From IMG/VR virus record IMGVR_UViG_3300035212_003113, positions 62,001 to 126,000 of that record: a stretch of DNA of 64,000 nt. One strand, written 5' to 3'. How positions within the stretch are numbered: position 1 is the stretch's first letter; each line of letters begins with the position of its first letter. Shown here piece after piece: positions 23,977 to 31,434 of this stretch. The notes under the pieces are model-generated. The model did no database searches. It worked only from the letters and a program-made list of their open reading frames with translations, and was not told where the DNA came from. Source of the DNA: a virus. A program made the translations under genes and the position numbers.

Positions 23977-24439
23977 GTACTTTATCGAGAAACAGCGCAT
24001 AGTGCAGATAAATGCTGCGCTGCCAGCGGGCGCCCGCTGGCCAAGTCTTCATGCCGTACTAAACGCTTGCGATCAACAAATGCCAATGTTTTCGGAGCAT
24101 GAAAATAAAGAAGGTATTTTCATTGGTTGGGGATGGGCTTATCCACATGAAGGTGACGTAGACCGGTGGCTTTATCATCATACTATAACCTCTGCCTTCC
24201 GTGATGCCGGCCTGGATCGTTTTTTTGGATTCCACTATGATAGCGCAATCGAAGCAGTCCGCAGTGGAAAAATAAAGGCTACGCCTGTTTTTAGTGTGGG
24301 CAAGGTAGCAGAATCTGCCAAATTTGCACGCATACTGCGGAGTATAGGTGTGAAGGCGTATGTGAATATGCCACCACTAACGTCAGTCGAGCCATATGAG
24401 AGAAATAGTAATCACAGACATACACGGGTGCTACGATGA
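23966..24439 (+). CDS. unknown protein, MKL start
   Basis: 157 residues. 'MKLEYFIEKQRIVQINAALP', then 'GIFIGWGWAYPHEGDVDRWL' in the middle and 'AKFARILRSIGVKAYVNMP' near the end. Overlaps the phosphatase gene by 44 bases, which is long for this genome. Function unknown. Confidence 0.65.
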   Translation: MKLEYFIEKQRIVQINAALPAGARWPSLHAVLNACDQQMPMFSEHENKEGIFIGWGWAYPHEGDVDRWLYHHTITSAFRDAGLDRFFGFHYDSAIEAVRSGKIKATPVFSVGKVAESAKFARILRSIGVKAYVNMPPLTSVEPYERNSNHRHTRVLR

Positions 24440-25166
24440 GCTGAGGGCGCTTCTCAGCGAAGTTGACTTTGGCCCAGGCGACCTAATCATAGGCGCATCT
24501 GATTGCGTAGACAAAGGACCAGCATCTGCACAAGTAGTTAAGTATCTGCGACAGCTAGCTGATGCCGGACAACTAGTGCATATAAAAGGCAACCACGAAG
24601 TAAAGTTCCTTAAATTCGTTGCGCGCTATCGTAAAGATCCCGAGAGTGCAATGGAGCACAAAAGCAGCAGGGAAATGCTGCGAACACTAAGCTCACTAGG
24701 AGATGCCGACCTAGATTGGCTTTCTGAAGCCAAACTATGGCATCCTGTATCAGGATATCCGGGAATTGTGATGCATGCCGGTGTAGAGCCTGGGCTTAGG
24801 AGCTTGCCTACCACCGGCAAAGTAAAAGACAGCGAACTGGGTCATTTTAGCCAGATGATATACTGTCGCTATGTCCGTGCTGGCAAAATGGTTAGGCTGG
24901 GCGATGAAGACGACTCTTGCTCCTTTTGGGCCGACCAGTATGATGGCAGGTTTGGACACGTATTCTATGGCCATCAGCCATGGATGCAGCCAGTTCCCAG
25001 GTTAACGTCAAATACATCTGGCCTAGACCTAGGATGCGTAATGGGCGGCCGCCTAGCAGCTGCTGTTATAGAAGGAGGTAAGGTTCATTATGCCTCGGTG
25101 CCAGGGGCTGATTATGTGTCTGCCCGGCGCCAGAAAGAGAACAATGAAGACTTACCTATTTGCTGA
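24396..25166 (+). CDS. PPP-type serine/threonine phosphatase / diadenosine tetraphosphatase-like
   Basis: 256 residues. Metallophosphoesterase motifs occur in order: 'VITDIHGCYDEL' (5-16), 'GASDCVDKGP' (33-42; GDxVDRG-like with Ser-Asp instead of Gly-Asp), 'IKGNHE' (near 67-72), 'GIVMHAGVEPG' (near 127) and 'VFYGHQP' (near 190). This matches lambda-phosphatase-like and PrpE-like enzymes that use two metals to remove phosphates from proteins or nucleotides. Overlaps the exonuclease gene by 23 bases. Confidence 0.88.
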   Translation: MREIVITDIHGCYDELRALLSEVDFGPGDLIIGASDCVDKGPASAQVVKYLRQLADAGQLVHIKGNHEVKFLKFVARYRKDPESAMEHKSSREMLRTLSSLGDADLDWLSEAKLWHPVSGYPGIVMHAGVEPGLRSLPTTGKVKDSELGHFSQMIYCRYVRAGKMVRLGDEDDSCSFWADQYDGRFGHVFYGHQPWMQPVPRLTSNTSGLDLGCVMGGRLAAAVIEGGKVHYASVPGADYVSARRQKENNEDLPIC

Positions 25167-25689
25167 TATGGAATTCAGCGGCCTAGACATAGAGCTGCAC
25201 CGACCGCTAGAGATAGCTATAATTGCAACTGATAAGGCTTTTAAGTCTATCAAGACTTACTCATCAACGTTTTACTGGGAAGAGATTCAGTTTAACGAGT
25301 GGAGCGAAGAGCGGCATGCAGTATCAGGTCTACTAGACGATATATGTGACGGGCGGGATGCCGGTGACATCGATGCAGATTTGCTACGATTTTGCTCAGG
25401 CCTGAGCGGCGACTTAGTGCTAGCCGGCCAGTCTGTTCATGTGGATAGGAGCTGGATTGCGCGGTATTTGCCGCAGTTTGCAAAAAAGCTGAATCACAGA
25501 GTATTCGATCTAACTACAATAGACATGATGCTTGAAGACCGCGGATCATCTATCCGCAATCGCTCTAATGTGCATCGTGCTATGGCTGATGTTCGCGCAG
25601 CTGTAAAAAGTGCCCAGCATTATGCCGCAAGCATATCTTATTCGGCATCACTAAATGGGGTCAATATTGAATCGAGAGACAGCCTTTAA
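25144..25689 (+). CDS. oligoribonuclease-like DEDDh exonuclease
   Basis: 181 residues, the size of E. coli Orn. Exo I is 'FADMEFSGLDIELHRPLEIA' (Asp8, Glu10), Exo II 'GQSVHVDRSW' near 95-104, and Exo III 'HRAMADVRAAVKSAQHY' near 155-171 with the DEDDh His. Orn-type enzymes degrade 2- to 5-nt RNAs. ATG 25144 is chosen: it has AGAAAGAG nearby and places Exo I at the usual position. Confidence 0.88.
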   Translation: MKTYLFADMEFSGLDIELHRPLEIAIIATDKAFKSIKTYSSTFYWEEIQFNEWSEERHAVSGLLDDICDGRDAGDIDADLLRFCSGLSGDLVLAGQSVHVDRSWIARYLPQFAKKLNHRVFDLTTIDMMLEDRGSSIRNRSNVHRAMADVRAAVKSAQHYAASISYSASLNGVNIESRDSL

Positions 25690-25879
25690 AAAATCAGTAG
25701 TGAGCTTTCTTGCCGAAACCAAGAAAGACATAGGGCAGACTGCGGACTTACTAGGAGTAGATGCGCGTACGATAGCAAAGTGGATGAGCGGGGACGTAGT
25801 GCCGCATACTCTTTTGCAGCCATATATCATAGCAATCCTACAGGCTGAACGCGATTCTGCTAATAACAAAGCTACATAA
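25655..25879 (+). CDS. small helix-turn-helix protein
   Basis: 74 residues, overlapping the exonuclease by 35 bases. 'DIGQTADLLGVDARTIAKWM' (about 25-44) is a clear helix-turn-helix of the homeodomain/Xre type. Probably a regulator binding phage or host DNA. TTG 25667 is an alternative start. Confidence 0.7.
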   Translation: MGSILNRETAFKKSVVSFLAETKKDIGQTADLLGVDARTIAKWMSGDVVPHTLLQPYIIAILQAERDSANNKAT

Positions 25880-25912
25880 AGCATTATGTAATTATATATA
25901 AAAGGAGGGCCG

Positions 25913-26104
25913 ATGAGGAGCATCGACGATATAATTCGGCGCACTGCCATGCGCACCCTCGGTTTTCTAGTGAAGGATGCATGCGACCAGCAGCGTGCCC
26001 AGATAGAAGAAGTTGCCTCACTGGTTAATAGTGACGAGCAGCTCGACTACGAGGAGCTTGTTCGCAAGATTACCGCACTAAAGAAAAAGCGTAAGGAATG
26101 CTGA
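25913..26104 (+). CDS. small charged helical protein
   Basis: 63 residues with a strong ribosome site (AAAAGGAGGG, 25900-25909), after an AT-rich 33-base gap that could hold a promoter. Helical throughout and ends in a Lys run ('ALKKKRKEC'). Unknown function. Confidence 0.7.
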   Translation: MRSIDDIIRRTAMRTLGFLVKDACDQQRAQIEEVASLVNSDEQLDYEELVRKITALKKKRKEC

Positions 26105-26107
26105 GTA

Positions 26108-26509
26108 ATGAAACACCGTAACTGTCACTTGGCGATGCATTTAGTAGGCAATCGCGGGGCGGGAGTCCATAGCTCCAATTATGCCACACTGCGACACGAG
26201 CCTGCGCCAGAGTTCGGCGAACTAGCCGATGACGAGCTTCGAGAGCATGTGCTCTCCGAAATAGCAGCCCGTGAAGCGAAGGGCGCAACCCGTCATTATA
26301 GCACAAACTTCTTGGGCTTTGCCCGCAACAGCGACATCAACTATTGTCTTGACTCTCTTGTAGAGCAAGGGATTCTGCTTGTAAGCAGGGAATACAGATG
26401 TTCTAGCTGCGGAGCCGCAACAGTGACCAAGTCTCGTATAAATGCTATGCAAAGCGACTGCTGCGCCGCACCGCGTTACAGGATGACCTCAGAATTTTTC
26501 TCATCCTAG
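26108..26509 (+). CDS. zinc-ribbon protein with helical core
   Basis: 133 residues. A winged-helix-like centre ('DINYCLDSLVEQGILLVSRE') is followed by 'CSSCGAATVT' and 'SDCCAAPRYR', a four-Cys zinc ribbon at the C-terminus (about 98-125). Perhaps a small transcription or RNA-binding factor. Family not recognised. Confidence 0.65.
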   Translation: MKHRNCHLAMHLVGNRGAGVHSSNYATLRHEPAPEFGELADDELREHVLSEIAAREAKGATRHYSTNFLGFARNSDINYCLDSLVEQGILLVSREYRCSSCGAATVTKSRINAMQSDCCAAPRYRMTSEFFSS

Positions 26510-26522
26510 AAAGGCCCTATGT

Positions 26523-27716
26523 ATGCGCAAGGCTCTGGCTCTTTTACTCTTGATCGGCTGTTCTGAAGAAATACTAGTAGCGCAGGAAAAGTGCGGGGCG
26601 CCCTGCGCCGTTGTAGATGGCAGCCTACTGCTAAATGATGACGCACTAGAAGCTACTTGTAGGCCCGGCACGTCGGTCTGCGAGGGCGAGAGCGAGGTCA
26701 CCTGTCCTAATTATGTGCCGCCAACCCGAGAAGAGATTTGCGGTAGTTTTCCTGACGATGACTGCAACCCAGCGTCAAAAGAATCTGATATAGAGATTAT
26801 ACCTGGCTGGTACAGCAATACATGCGACAACACTGAGCTAGGCGTGTGTAAAAAATCATACATGATCTGCGTAAACGGCGAACTTGTATGCGACCACAGA
26901 CGCAAGGCCACTGAGGTCTGCGATTACGAACTCGAAGACGAGGATTGCGACGGCCTTGTCAATGAGGAAGATCCTGACATGGTATTTACCATACCGCTCT
27001 TCAGATATGATGGCGACATAAGCACAGCTAATGTTGGTGCCTGCAAAATCGGGGCAGCTCGTTGTATAGCTGGCGTTCAGAGGCACGAGGGCATGGTCCT
27101 GCCTCGAGCCGAAGAATGCGGCAATAATATTGATGACGATTGCGATGGCCTAACTGATGAGCGAGAAGGACAAGCTGATCCTCGGTCTTTCCTACTGCTA
27201 CTAGACTACAGTGGATCAATGTCTGACTACATAAGTAACGTAGAGAGTGCCCTCTGCGACTGGTCAGTAACGCGACCAGATGACTTCTTTGGCATTGGAG
27301 CATTTGGCGCATCCTACAACGGCAATACTTTTGAATACCTAGAGATCGTGCCATTTTCTCCTGCCGCAGATGCGTGCAGAGCAATGAGACGTGCAAATCC
27401 GCCCTCAAGTGGCTCTGAGTACGCTGCGCGAGCCGGTCTGATATTCCTTGAGGATAATCAGTGGCCAACCAGTGACCGGAGTGTTGTTATATTCTCGGAC
27501 GAAGAGCTGCAATACTACTCGACTACGGATGAAGCAAATTTCATAAACATGTGTGCAGAAAGCAGTGTCCAGCTTGGCATATACACGCTTCCTTCAGAAG
27601 AGTGGACGTATGATCCTATTGTAACAGGATGCAACGGCTGGGTAGAGTATCTTGGATCTAGACCTAGTATGATTGCCTCTCTAATTGCGCGCTTTGCCGG
27701 GCGCTGCACGCCATAG
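26523..27716 (+). CDS. lipoprotein with MopE-type Asp-rich repeats and a VWA domain
   Basis: 397 residues. A short type II signal ends in the lipobox 'LLIGC' (Cys13). Then come Cys-rich repeats of the MopE/putative metal-binding type: 'GSFPDDDCNPASKE', 'YELEDEDCDGLVNEED' and 'NNIDDDCDGLTDEREG' (between about 75 and 217). A VWA domain follows with a complete MIDAS start 'LLLLDYSGSMSDY' (about 223-235), ending 'IARFAGRCTP'. This architecture is common in Myxococcota and related bacteria and very rare in phages. It should sit on the outside of a membrane and bind Ca2+. Perhaps a superinfection or adhesion factor, or a host-derived cargo gene. Confidence 0.85.
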   Translation: MRKALALLLLIGCSEEILVAQEKCGAPCAVVDGSLLLNDDALEATCRPGTSVCEGESEVTCPNYVPPTREEICGSFPDDDCNPASKESDIEIIPGWYSNTCDNTELGVCKKSYMICVNGELVCDHRRKATEVCDYELEDEDCDGLVNEEDPDMVFTIPLFRYDGDISTANVGACKIGAARCIAGVQRHEGMVLPRAEECGNNIDDDCDGLTDEREGQADPRSFLLLLDYSGSMSDYISNVESALCDWSVTRPDDFFGIGAFGASYNGNTFEYLEIVPFSPAADACRAMRRANPPSSGSEYAARAGLIFLEDNQWPTSDRSVVIFSDEELQYYSTTDEANFINMCAESSVQLGIYTLPSEEWTYDPIVTGCNGWVEYLGSRPSMIASLIARFAGRCTP

Positions 27717-27725
27717 CAGGTCGGG

Positions 27726-27763
27726 GCGGGCCTAAAGCCCGCTCCGCCCGATCCGGTGGAGCG
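27726..27763 (+). repeat. two-hairpin intergenic element, copy 7
   Basis: Stem 1 is a perfect 6 bp, GCGGGC (27726-27731)/GCCCGC (27737-27742), around loop CTAAA. Stem 2 is CGCTCC (27740-27745)/GGAGCG (27758-27763) around GCCCGATCCGGT. The stems share three bases so both cannot form fully at once. Confidence 0.85.
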
Positions 27764-27793
27764 TCCGGCCCCCGCCGGAGAAAGGAAGTGCCC

Positions 27794-28123
27794 ATGACCG
27801 TTGAGCATAGCGACATTCGATATCAGCATTTTCATTGTGCAGAAACCGGCAGGCTGTGCCTGACGATTGCGTCAAAGACGCTAGAGAGCGGACGGATTCG
27901 TATAGCGGCTGCTATTGCAAGCAAGCGCGATGTACCAAGTCGCGCAGCCGGACGCAGGATCGCAGCAGGCAGACTTCTTAGCGTCAGATCAAAGTCGCTT
28001 GAACTTGACTTGGCCGAATTTCAGCAGATGGTCCGTGATCGGACTATTATCAAATTGTTCCCACATGCAGACGACTACGCACTATCTGCCCAGAAGTTTT
28101 TCAGAATCCTGAGTGGCAAATGA
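27794..28123 (+). CDS. unknown basic protein
   Basis: 109 residues from ATG 27794 with AAAGGAAG (27781-27788) seven bases upstream; GTG 27788 is too close to that site. 'LCLTIASKTLESGRIRIAAA' then a basic central part and a helix. No recognised fold. Overlaps the next gene. Confidence 0.65.
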   Translation: MTVEHSDIRYQHFHCAETGRLCLTIASKTLESGRIRIAAAIASKRDVPSRAAGRRIAAGRLLSVRSKSLELDLAEFQQMVRDRTIIKLFPHADDYALSAQKFFRILSGK

Positions 28124-28341
28124 TTAGACTGTTTCTTGCTTCTGCTTACTGGTCGCTATTTCTGTGGTGGAACGACTACCTTTCAAAGACAGAACCGCCA
28201 GGCGAGCTGATCGGCAGCATGATCTGTCTAACTGGCAGCATCTACTTGGTTTATTTCACAGGAATTGCTACAGCAGAGCTGTTCCTAGGTCCGGTACGGG
28301 ATTACTATGAGAATACTGCTACCGAACCTAGGAAAGACTAA
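28120..28341 (+). CDS. small membrane protein
   Basis: 73 residues. Two hydrophobic segments: 'LFLASAYWSLFLWW' (4-17) and 'LIGSMICLTGSIYLVYFTGIA' region (about 29-50), with an acidic tail. Start overlaps the upstream stop. Unknown. Confidence 0.65.
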   Translation: MIRLFLASAYWSLFLWWNDYLSKTEPPGELIGSMICLTGSIYLVYFTGIATAELFLGPVRDYYENTATEPRKD

Positions 28342-28342
28342 C

Positions 28343-28582
28343 GTGCACTGCTGGAAGGCAAGTCTTTCAAGTGGCTCTGCAAACGCAACCGTTTTCATCA
28401 TTGCGCGATCAAAAGCAGACGCCAAGAACTCCATTTTCAATCGGTTCCTGCGATTAGAGCCCGGCACAATAACCTGGGAAGGCGAACCAACATTCTGGAT
28501 CGTCATGAATGAGATTATTTCTGTAGAGCAGGAGCTACCTGATGAAGCTGGACGAAGCGGCAGCACTAATCAAGATCTCTGA
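28343..28582 (+). CDS. small unknown protein (GTG start)
   Basis: 79 residues from GTG 28343, with TAGGAAAG (28329-28336) six bases upstream. Mixed alpha/beta ('ATVFIIARSKADAKNSIFNR'), acidic C-terminus. Overlaps the next gene by 41 bases. Confidence 0.6.
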   Translation: MHCWKASLSSGSANATVFIIARSKADAKNSIFNRFLRLEPGTITWEGEPTFWIVMNEIISVEQELPDEAGRSGSTNQDL

Positions 28583-29033
28583 TCTGTCTTTTCTGAAAGA
28601 ACCGCACATGCAGTGCCTTGAGGCATTATTTGAGCATGCGGTCGACTGGCTGCTTCAAAATCCGCCAGGAATTTGTTGCCTAGACATAAGAGCATCACCA
28701 AGCTTCGACAACAGTCTTGATGCCAGCTTTTTTATTCTGGATGGTCGGGGCGACGCGGCGATTGCTCGCAGGCCACTGCGAAGTATGCACTTTCTTGAGC
28801 GGCGCTTTGCTGGAAAGCAAGTAGCATTTAACCTGATGCCTCTAGGTTCATGGTGCGGCGCAAATAGGTTTTCGTTTGACTGGATCAGTAGGAAACCGGA
28901 CGGGACGAAGCATGTCTCTCTTGTTTACCCAGGCTCTGTGATAGACTTCCCTTCGCTTGGCCTAAAGTTAGTTAATGAGTTTTTTGTTGAGGAGAATAAT
29001 AGTGGGAAAAGCAAAAGCACTGCAAGACTTTGA
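28542..29033 (+). CDS. unknown protein, MKL start
   Basis: 163 residues, 'MKLDEAAALIKISDLSFLKE', then strands with a WCGANRFSFDW patch. No recognised domain. Overlaps the DnaJ-zinc-finger gene by 32 bases. Confidence 0.65.
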   Translation: MKLDEAAALIKISDLSFLKEPHMQCLEALFEHAVDWLLQNPPGICCLDIRASPSFDNSLDASFFILDGRGDAAIARRPLRSMHFLERRFAGKQVAFNLMPLGSWCGANRFSFDWISRKPDGTKHVSLVYPGSVIDFPSLGLKLVNEFFVEENNSGKSKSTARL

Positions 29034-29685
29034 TGCAGAGGTAACCCGTATCGACAACGAGTTGCTCTCTCTTGGATCAGAGGCAATCGAGCTGGTATTT
29101 CGTTTTATCTCAGAAGACATCCATGCCTGGATCGAGAACGGTGGTTGTCTGCATTGTAACGGAACTGGCATCTGTAGGCCGTGGGGCAACAAAGCCCATT
29201 CTCAGGACAGCATCCTCTGTCCGCACTGTGATGGTCGCAGTGTGCGCTACTCCCTGGCTTTTGCAGCAAGCTCACAGCCGACAAGCTCTTATTTTCCGGA
29301 AGTTGATTACGCGCTGCTTGACGCAGTGCGCGGCTTGGGTCTTGATGCTAGTTATCCTATGTTTTGGACAGAGACCAGAATTACCGCCAAAGCCAAGATA
29401 GACAACAAAACTGCCAAGCTCAAGAAGACCAGGCAAGATATTCTGTACGAGAAACAGGACGCTTTATATAAGCAGAGCATTGCCGTGGCAGAAGCAGCTG
29501 TCGCTGTGCCGCCCTCCAATGGCGAAATGCCAGATCTGCATGGCGTAAGTCTGAAGCAAATTAACTACGGCGTAGTCTGCCGCAGGGCCGCGATTGAAGG
29601 CGGCAAGGTAACCCAAGAAGACGCTGCTAAGATTACAAGCGCCGTACACTGGATCGAGAACTACAAAGGTCTAGTACGGCGCTGA
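29002..29685 (+). CDS. protein with DnaJ-like CxxCxGxG zinc motif (GTG start)
   Basis: 227 residues from GTG 29002 with GAGGAG (28989-28994) upstream. A coiled N-terminus is followed by 'CLHCNGTGIC' (about 49-58) and 'CPHCDGRS' (about 73-80), two half-sites of a DnaJ-type zinc finger. A basic coiled coil ('AKIDNKTAKLKKTRQDILYE') comes later. There is no J-domain. Function unknown, perhaps protein or nucleic acid binding. Confidence 0.75.
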   Translation: MGKAKALQDFDAEVTRIDNELLSLGSEAIELVFRFISEDIHAWIENGGCLHCNGTGICRPWGNKAHSQDSILCPHCDGRSVRYSLAFAASSQPTSSYFPEVDYALLDAVRGLGLDASYPMFWTETRITAKAKIDNKTAKLKKTRQDILYEKQDALYKQSIAVAEAAVAVPPSNGEMPDLHGVSLKQINYGVVCRRAAIEGGKVTQEDAAKITSAVHWIENYKGLVRR

Positions 29686-29728
29686 CAGATGCTGCAATGG
29701 CGAATGGTTCGTTGTTGCACTACAAACA

Positions 29729-29750
29729 AAATCCGCTGGTCACCGGATTT
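29729..29750. promoter_or_regulatory. 7-bp dyad in a 98-base gap
   Basis: AAATCCG (29729-29735) and CGGATTT (29744-29750) flank CTGGTCAC. It lies between the stop at 29685 and the start at 29784, where a terminator or operator would be expected. No T-run follows. Confidence 0.4.
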
Positions 29751-29783
29751 CACCAACAAAGCTGACTAAAAGGATAGATACAA

Positions 29784-30188
29784 ATGGCTAAGAAGAATAC
29801 GTCCCGTTCACAGTCCCGTTCAACCACTGCCGATAAGGGCGCGCGTCGTACCCGTACTGCGAGCGGCTTCGATTCTCGACGCACGCTTGGACCAGTAGCT
29901 ACGCTGCTCCTTCGCTCACTCGCTGTACGAGATCGCTCGCTACAGGAGCTTGCAACCGTTCATCCTCGTGCTCGTCGTTCACTGCGCTCGCTCATTGATC
30001 GCGGCCTTGTTCTCGAGCGCACGATTGCCGACGGTGAGGTGCGGTTTGCTCTTTCTACCGATGCCCGTCGCTCGCTTGTACCGGCACTGCGTCGTGCCCG
30101 TGCCACTGACGGCGTTGCGGTAGTAGTAACGGGCGTGGCGCTGCGCGATACCCGTCGTTCGCGTCGTTCGCTTACCTTTAAGCAGTGA
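29784..30188 (+). CDS. Arg-rich winged-helix protein
   Basis: 134 residues with AAAAGGA upstream. A basic disordered start ('MAKKNTSRSQSRSTTADKGA') leads into 'VATLLLRSLAVRDRSLQELA' and 'LRSLIDRGLVLERTIADGEV', a winged-helix pattern (about 38-95). Roughly 20% Arg. Codon use is unusually rich in CGT/CGC repeats compared with its neighbours. Likely an abundant DNA-binding protein. Confidence 0.7.
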   Translation: MAKKNTSRSQSRSTTADKGARRTRTASGFDSRRTLGPVATLLLRSLAVRDRSLQELATVHPRARRSLRSLIDRGLVLERTIADGEVRFALSTDARRSLVPALRRARATDGVAVVVTGVALRDTRRSRRSLTFKQ

Positions 30189-30194
30189 TGGTCA

Positions 30195-30235
30195 GGTGGG
30201 GCCGGGCCTAAACCCGGCCCCGCCCGATCCGGTGG
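30195..30235 (+). repeat. two-hairpin intergenic element, copy 8
   Basis: Longest stem 1: GGGGCCGGG (30198-30206) pairs perfectly with CCCGGCCCC (30213-30221) around CCTAAA, extendable by wobble and two G-C pairs. GATCCGG follows but a second stem is weak. ATG 30254 follows with ACGGAGG. Confidence 0.85.
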
Positions 30236-30253
30236 TGCAGGAACGGAGGTCGC

Positions 30254-30823
30254 ATGTTTAACGCCATTATGCGCTGTCACTATGCACATATTTCGTCACA
30301 GATGCCTCCGCGGATTAGGCTGCGCACAGCCTATCACGAGGCGGGGCATGGGTACTTCATGTCCCGCTCGCCTCTTTGGAAGAACGTAAGACTCAGTCTT
30401 AATGCCGGCGGTGGTCTCACACGAGGCGCCTACAACAAGCGTGAGTCGTTCTCAGACGCTGAAGCCGGCTGGCTGATTACCAGAATGACTATTGCCGGAG
30501 CTGCCGCAGAGCAGTATTTTTTCGGCAACTATTCCAGGGCCGGTGCAGCACGAGATGTTGAAAATGCTATTGAGCTAATCTCTGGCAGGGAGTCAATCCT
30601 TCATGACTATATTGAGTCAGAATTCCTGCCTATGTCTCTGACCGCTATATCGGCAGCCGTTCCGCAAAGCACGTCGCCGCGTACCCAGGGCATCTTGGGA
30701 GGCGCATTGATTTCAGTAGCCAGAGACATTGTCCGGGATGCAGACAAAATCCGCAGGTTGGGGAAGCTGCTTTATAACAAGTCGTATCTCAGTGATCGCG
30801 AAGTGCGAGCAGCACTGGAGTAG
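30254..30823 (+). CDS. stand-alone FtsH-type (M41) metallopeptidase domain
   Basis: 189 residues, with GGAGG (30243-30247) upstream. 'RTAYHEAGHGYF' (24-35) has the HEAGH zinc motif, and 'IAGAAAEQYFFGNYSRAGAA' then 'RDVENAIELI' (near 77-105) match the FtsH segment carrying the third zinc ligand (Asp). The AAA ATPase and membrane helices of FtsH are missing. It may use a host ATPase, or act unaided on unfolded peptides. Followed by tiny membrane peptides. Confidence 0.85.
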   Translation: MFNAIMRCHYAHISSQMPPRIRLRTAYHEAGHGYFMSRSPLWKNVRLSLNAGGGLTRGAYNKRESFSDAEAGWLITRMTIAGAAAEQYFFGNYSRAGAARDVENAIELISGRESILHDYIESEFLPMSLTAISAAVPQSTSPRTQGILGGALISVARDIVRDADKIRRLGKLLYNKSYLSDREVRAALE

Positions 30824-30824
30824 T

Positions 30825-30899
30825 ATGAAAGATATTTGCCAGATACTGCTGATCGGAGCCGTCGCACTAGTCGCACTTTTCTTGCTGGCGGAGTGCTAG
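30825..30899 (+). CDS. 24-residue membrane peptide
   Basis: ATG 30825 to TAG 30899; 'MKDICQILLIGAVALVALFL' is almost all one hydrophobic helix. It starts 1 base after the M41 peptidase stop, with GGAG at 30818-30821 a few bases before the start, and its stop overlaps the next GTG. Tentative because of its length. Confidence 0.45.
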   Translation: MKDICQILLIGAVALVALFLLAEC

Positions 30900-31006
30900 T
30901 GATAGATCGTTTACTGCGCGGCACATATCACTGTTTTCTAGTAGGTCTTGTCTTGTATGCCGCTGTACTCAATATAAAAAGACCAAGGACGCGAAATGTA
31001 CGCTAA
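30899..31006 (+). CDS. 35-residue membrane peptide (GTG start)
   Basis: GTG 30899 overlaps the previous stop (CTAGTGA); GGCGGAG (30888-30893) is upstream. 'YHCFLVGLVLYAAVLNI' forms one hydrophobic helix and the C-terminus is basic. Overlaps the next start in a different frame. Tentative. Confidence 0.45.
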   Translation: MIDRLLRGTYHCFLVGLVLYAAVLNIKRPRTRNVR

Positions 31007-31178
31007 ATACGCAAAACTGCTATTGAGCAAGAATCCCTTCATAGTAGTAGCGCTATCTGGCCTGCTACTGTTCTCGTTGTGTGGCACATGCGACGATGAA
31101 GATGACGATGAAGATGAAGAAGACGATCCCGCCGGCAATCCATGCGAAGGCGCCGTAGGCTGCGAACCAATTGACTGA
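30996..31178 (+). CDS. small acidic lipoprotein or membrane protein
   Basis: 60 residues. Basic start 'MYAKYAKLLLSKN', hydrophobic 'PFIVVALSGLLLFSLCG' (about 14-30), then an uninterrupted Asp/Glu tract (about 33-44) and Cys residues. 'LFSLC' could be a lipobox. The acidic run could bind divalent metal. Function unknown. Confidence 0.6.
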   Translation: MYAKYAKLLLSKNPFIVVALSGLLLFSLCGTCDDEDDDEDEEDDPAGNPCEGAVGCEPID

Positions 31179-31188
31179 GGAGCTTATC

Positions 31189-31434
31189 TTGGAAGACTAC
31201 TGCATCGAGGTCTGGTTGCGCGGCAAGAAAGCCGTCAGCTACATTGGCCATCCAGAAGACATTCTTTCCAGCACAGATCCAGATCTTGTAGACTGGTATA
31301 CGCAAACAGCTGCAACACGCAAGTGGTCGATGTTCTGCGAAACATTTGATTCTCGCAAATGCAGCTCTGGTACCATGTCGCATCTCTCTGGCACAATTCG
31401 TATTTCACATAGGAAGCAAAATGACAACGTTTGA
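31189..31434 (+). CDS. small unknown protein (TTG start)
   Basis: 81 residues from TTG 31189, chosen because GAGGAG (31177-31182) is six bases upstream; TTG 31171 is an alternative. 'CIEVWLRGKKAVSYIGHPED' start. No recognised domain. Overlaps the trigger factor gene by 14 bases. Confidence 0.6.
   Translation: MEDYCIEVWLRGKKAVSYIGHPEDILSSTDPDLVDWYTQTAATRKWSMFCETFDSRKCSSGTMSHLSGTIRISHRKQNDNV

Noticed and set aside
30198-30221. Reading the GC-rich repeat hairpins as Rho-independent terminators
   Set aside because: No copy has a T-run, all precede start codons closely, and loop sequences are conserved, which terminators do not need.
29960-30289. Minus-strand 109-residue Arg-rich frame
   Set aside because: Mirror of the Arg-rich winged-helix gene and element copy 8.
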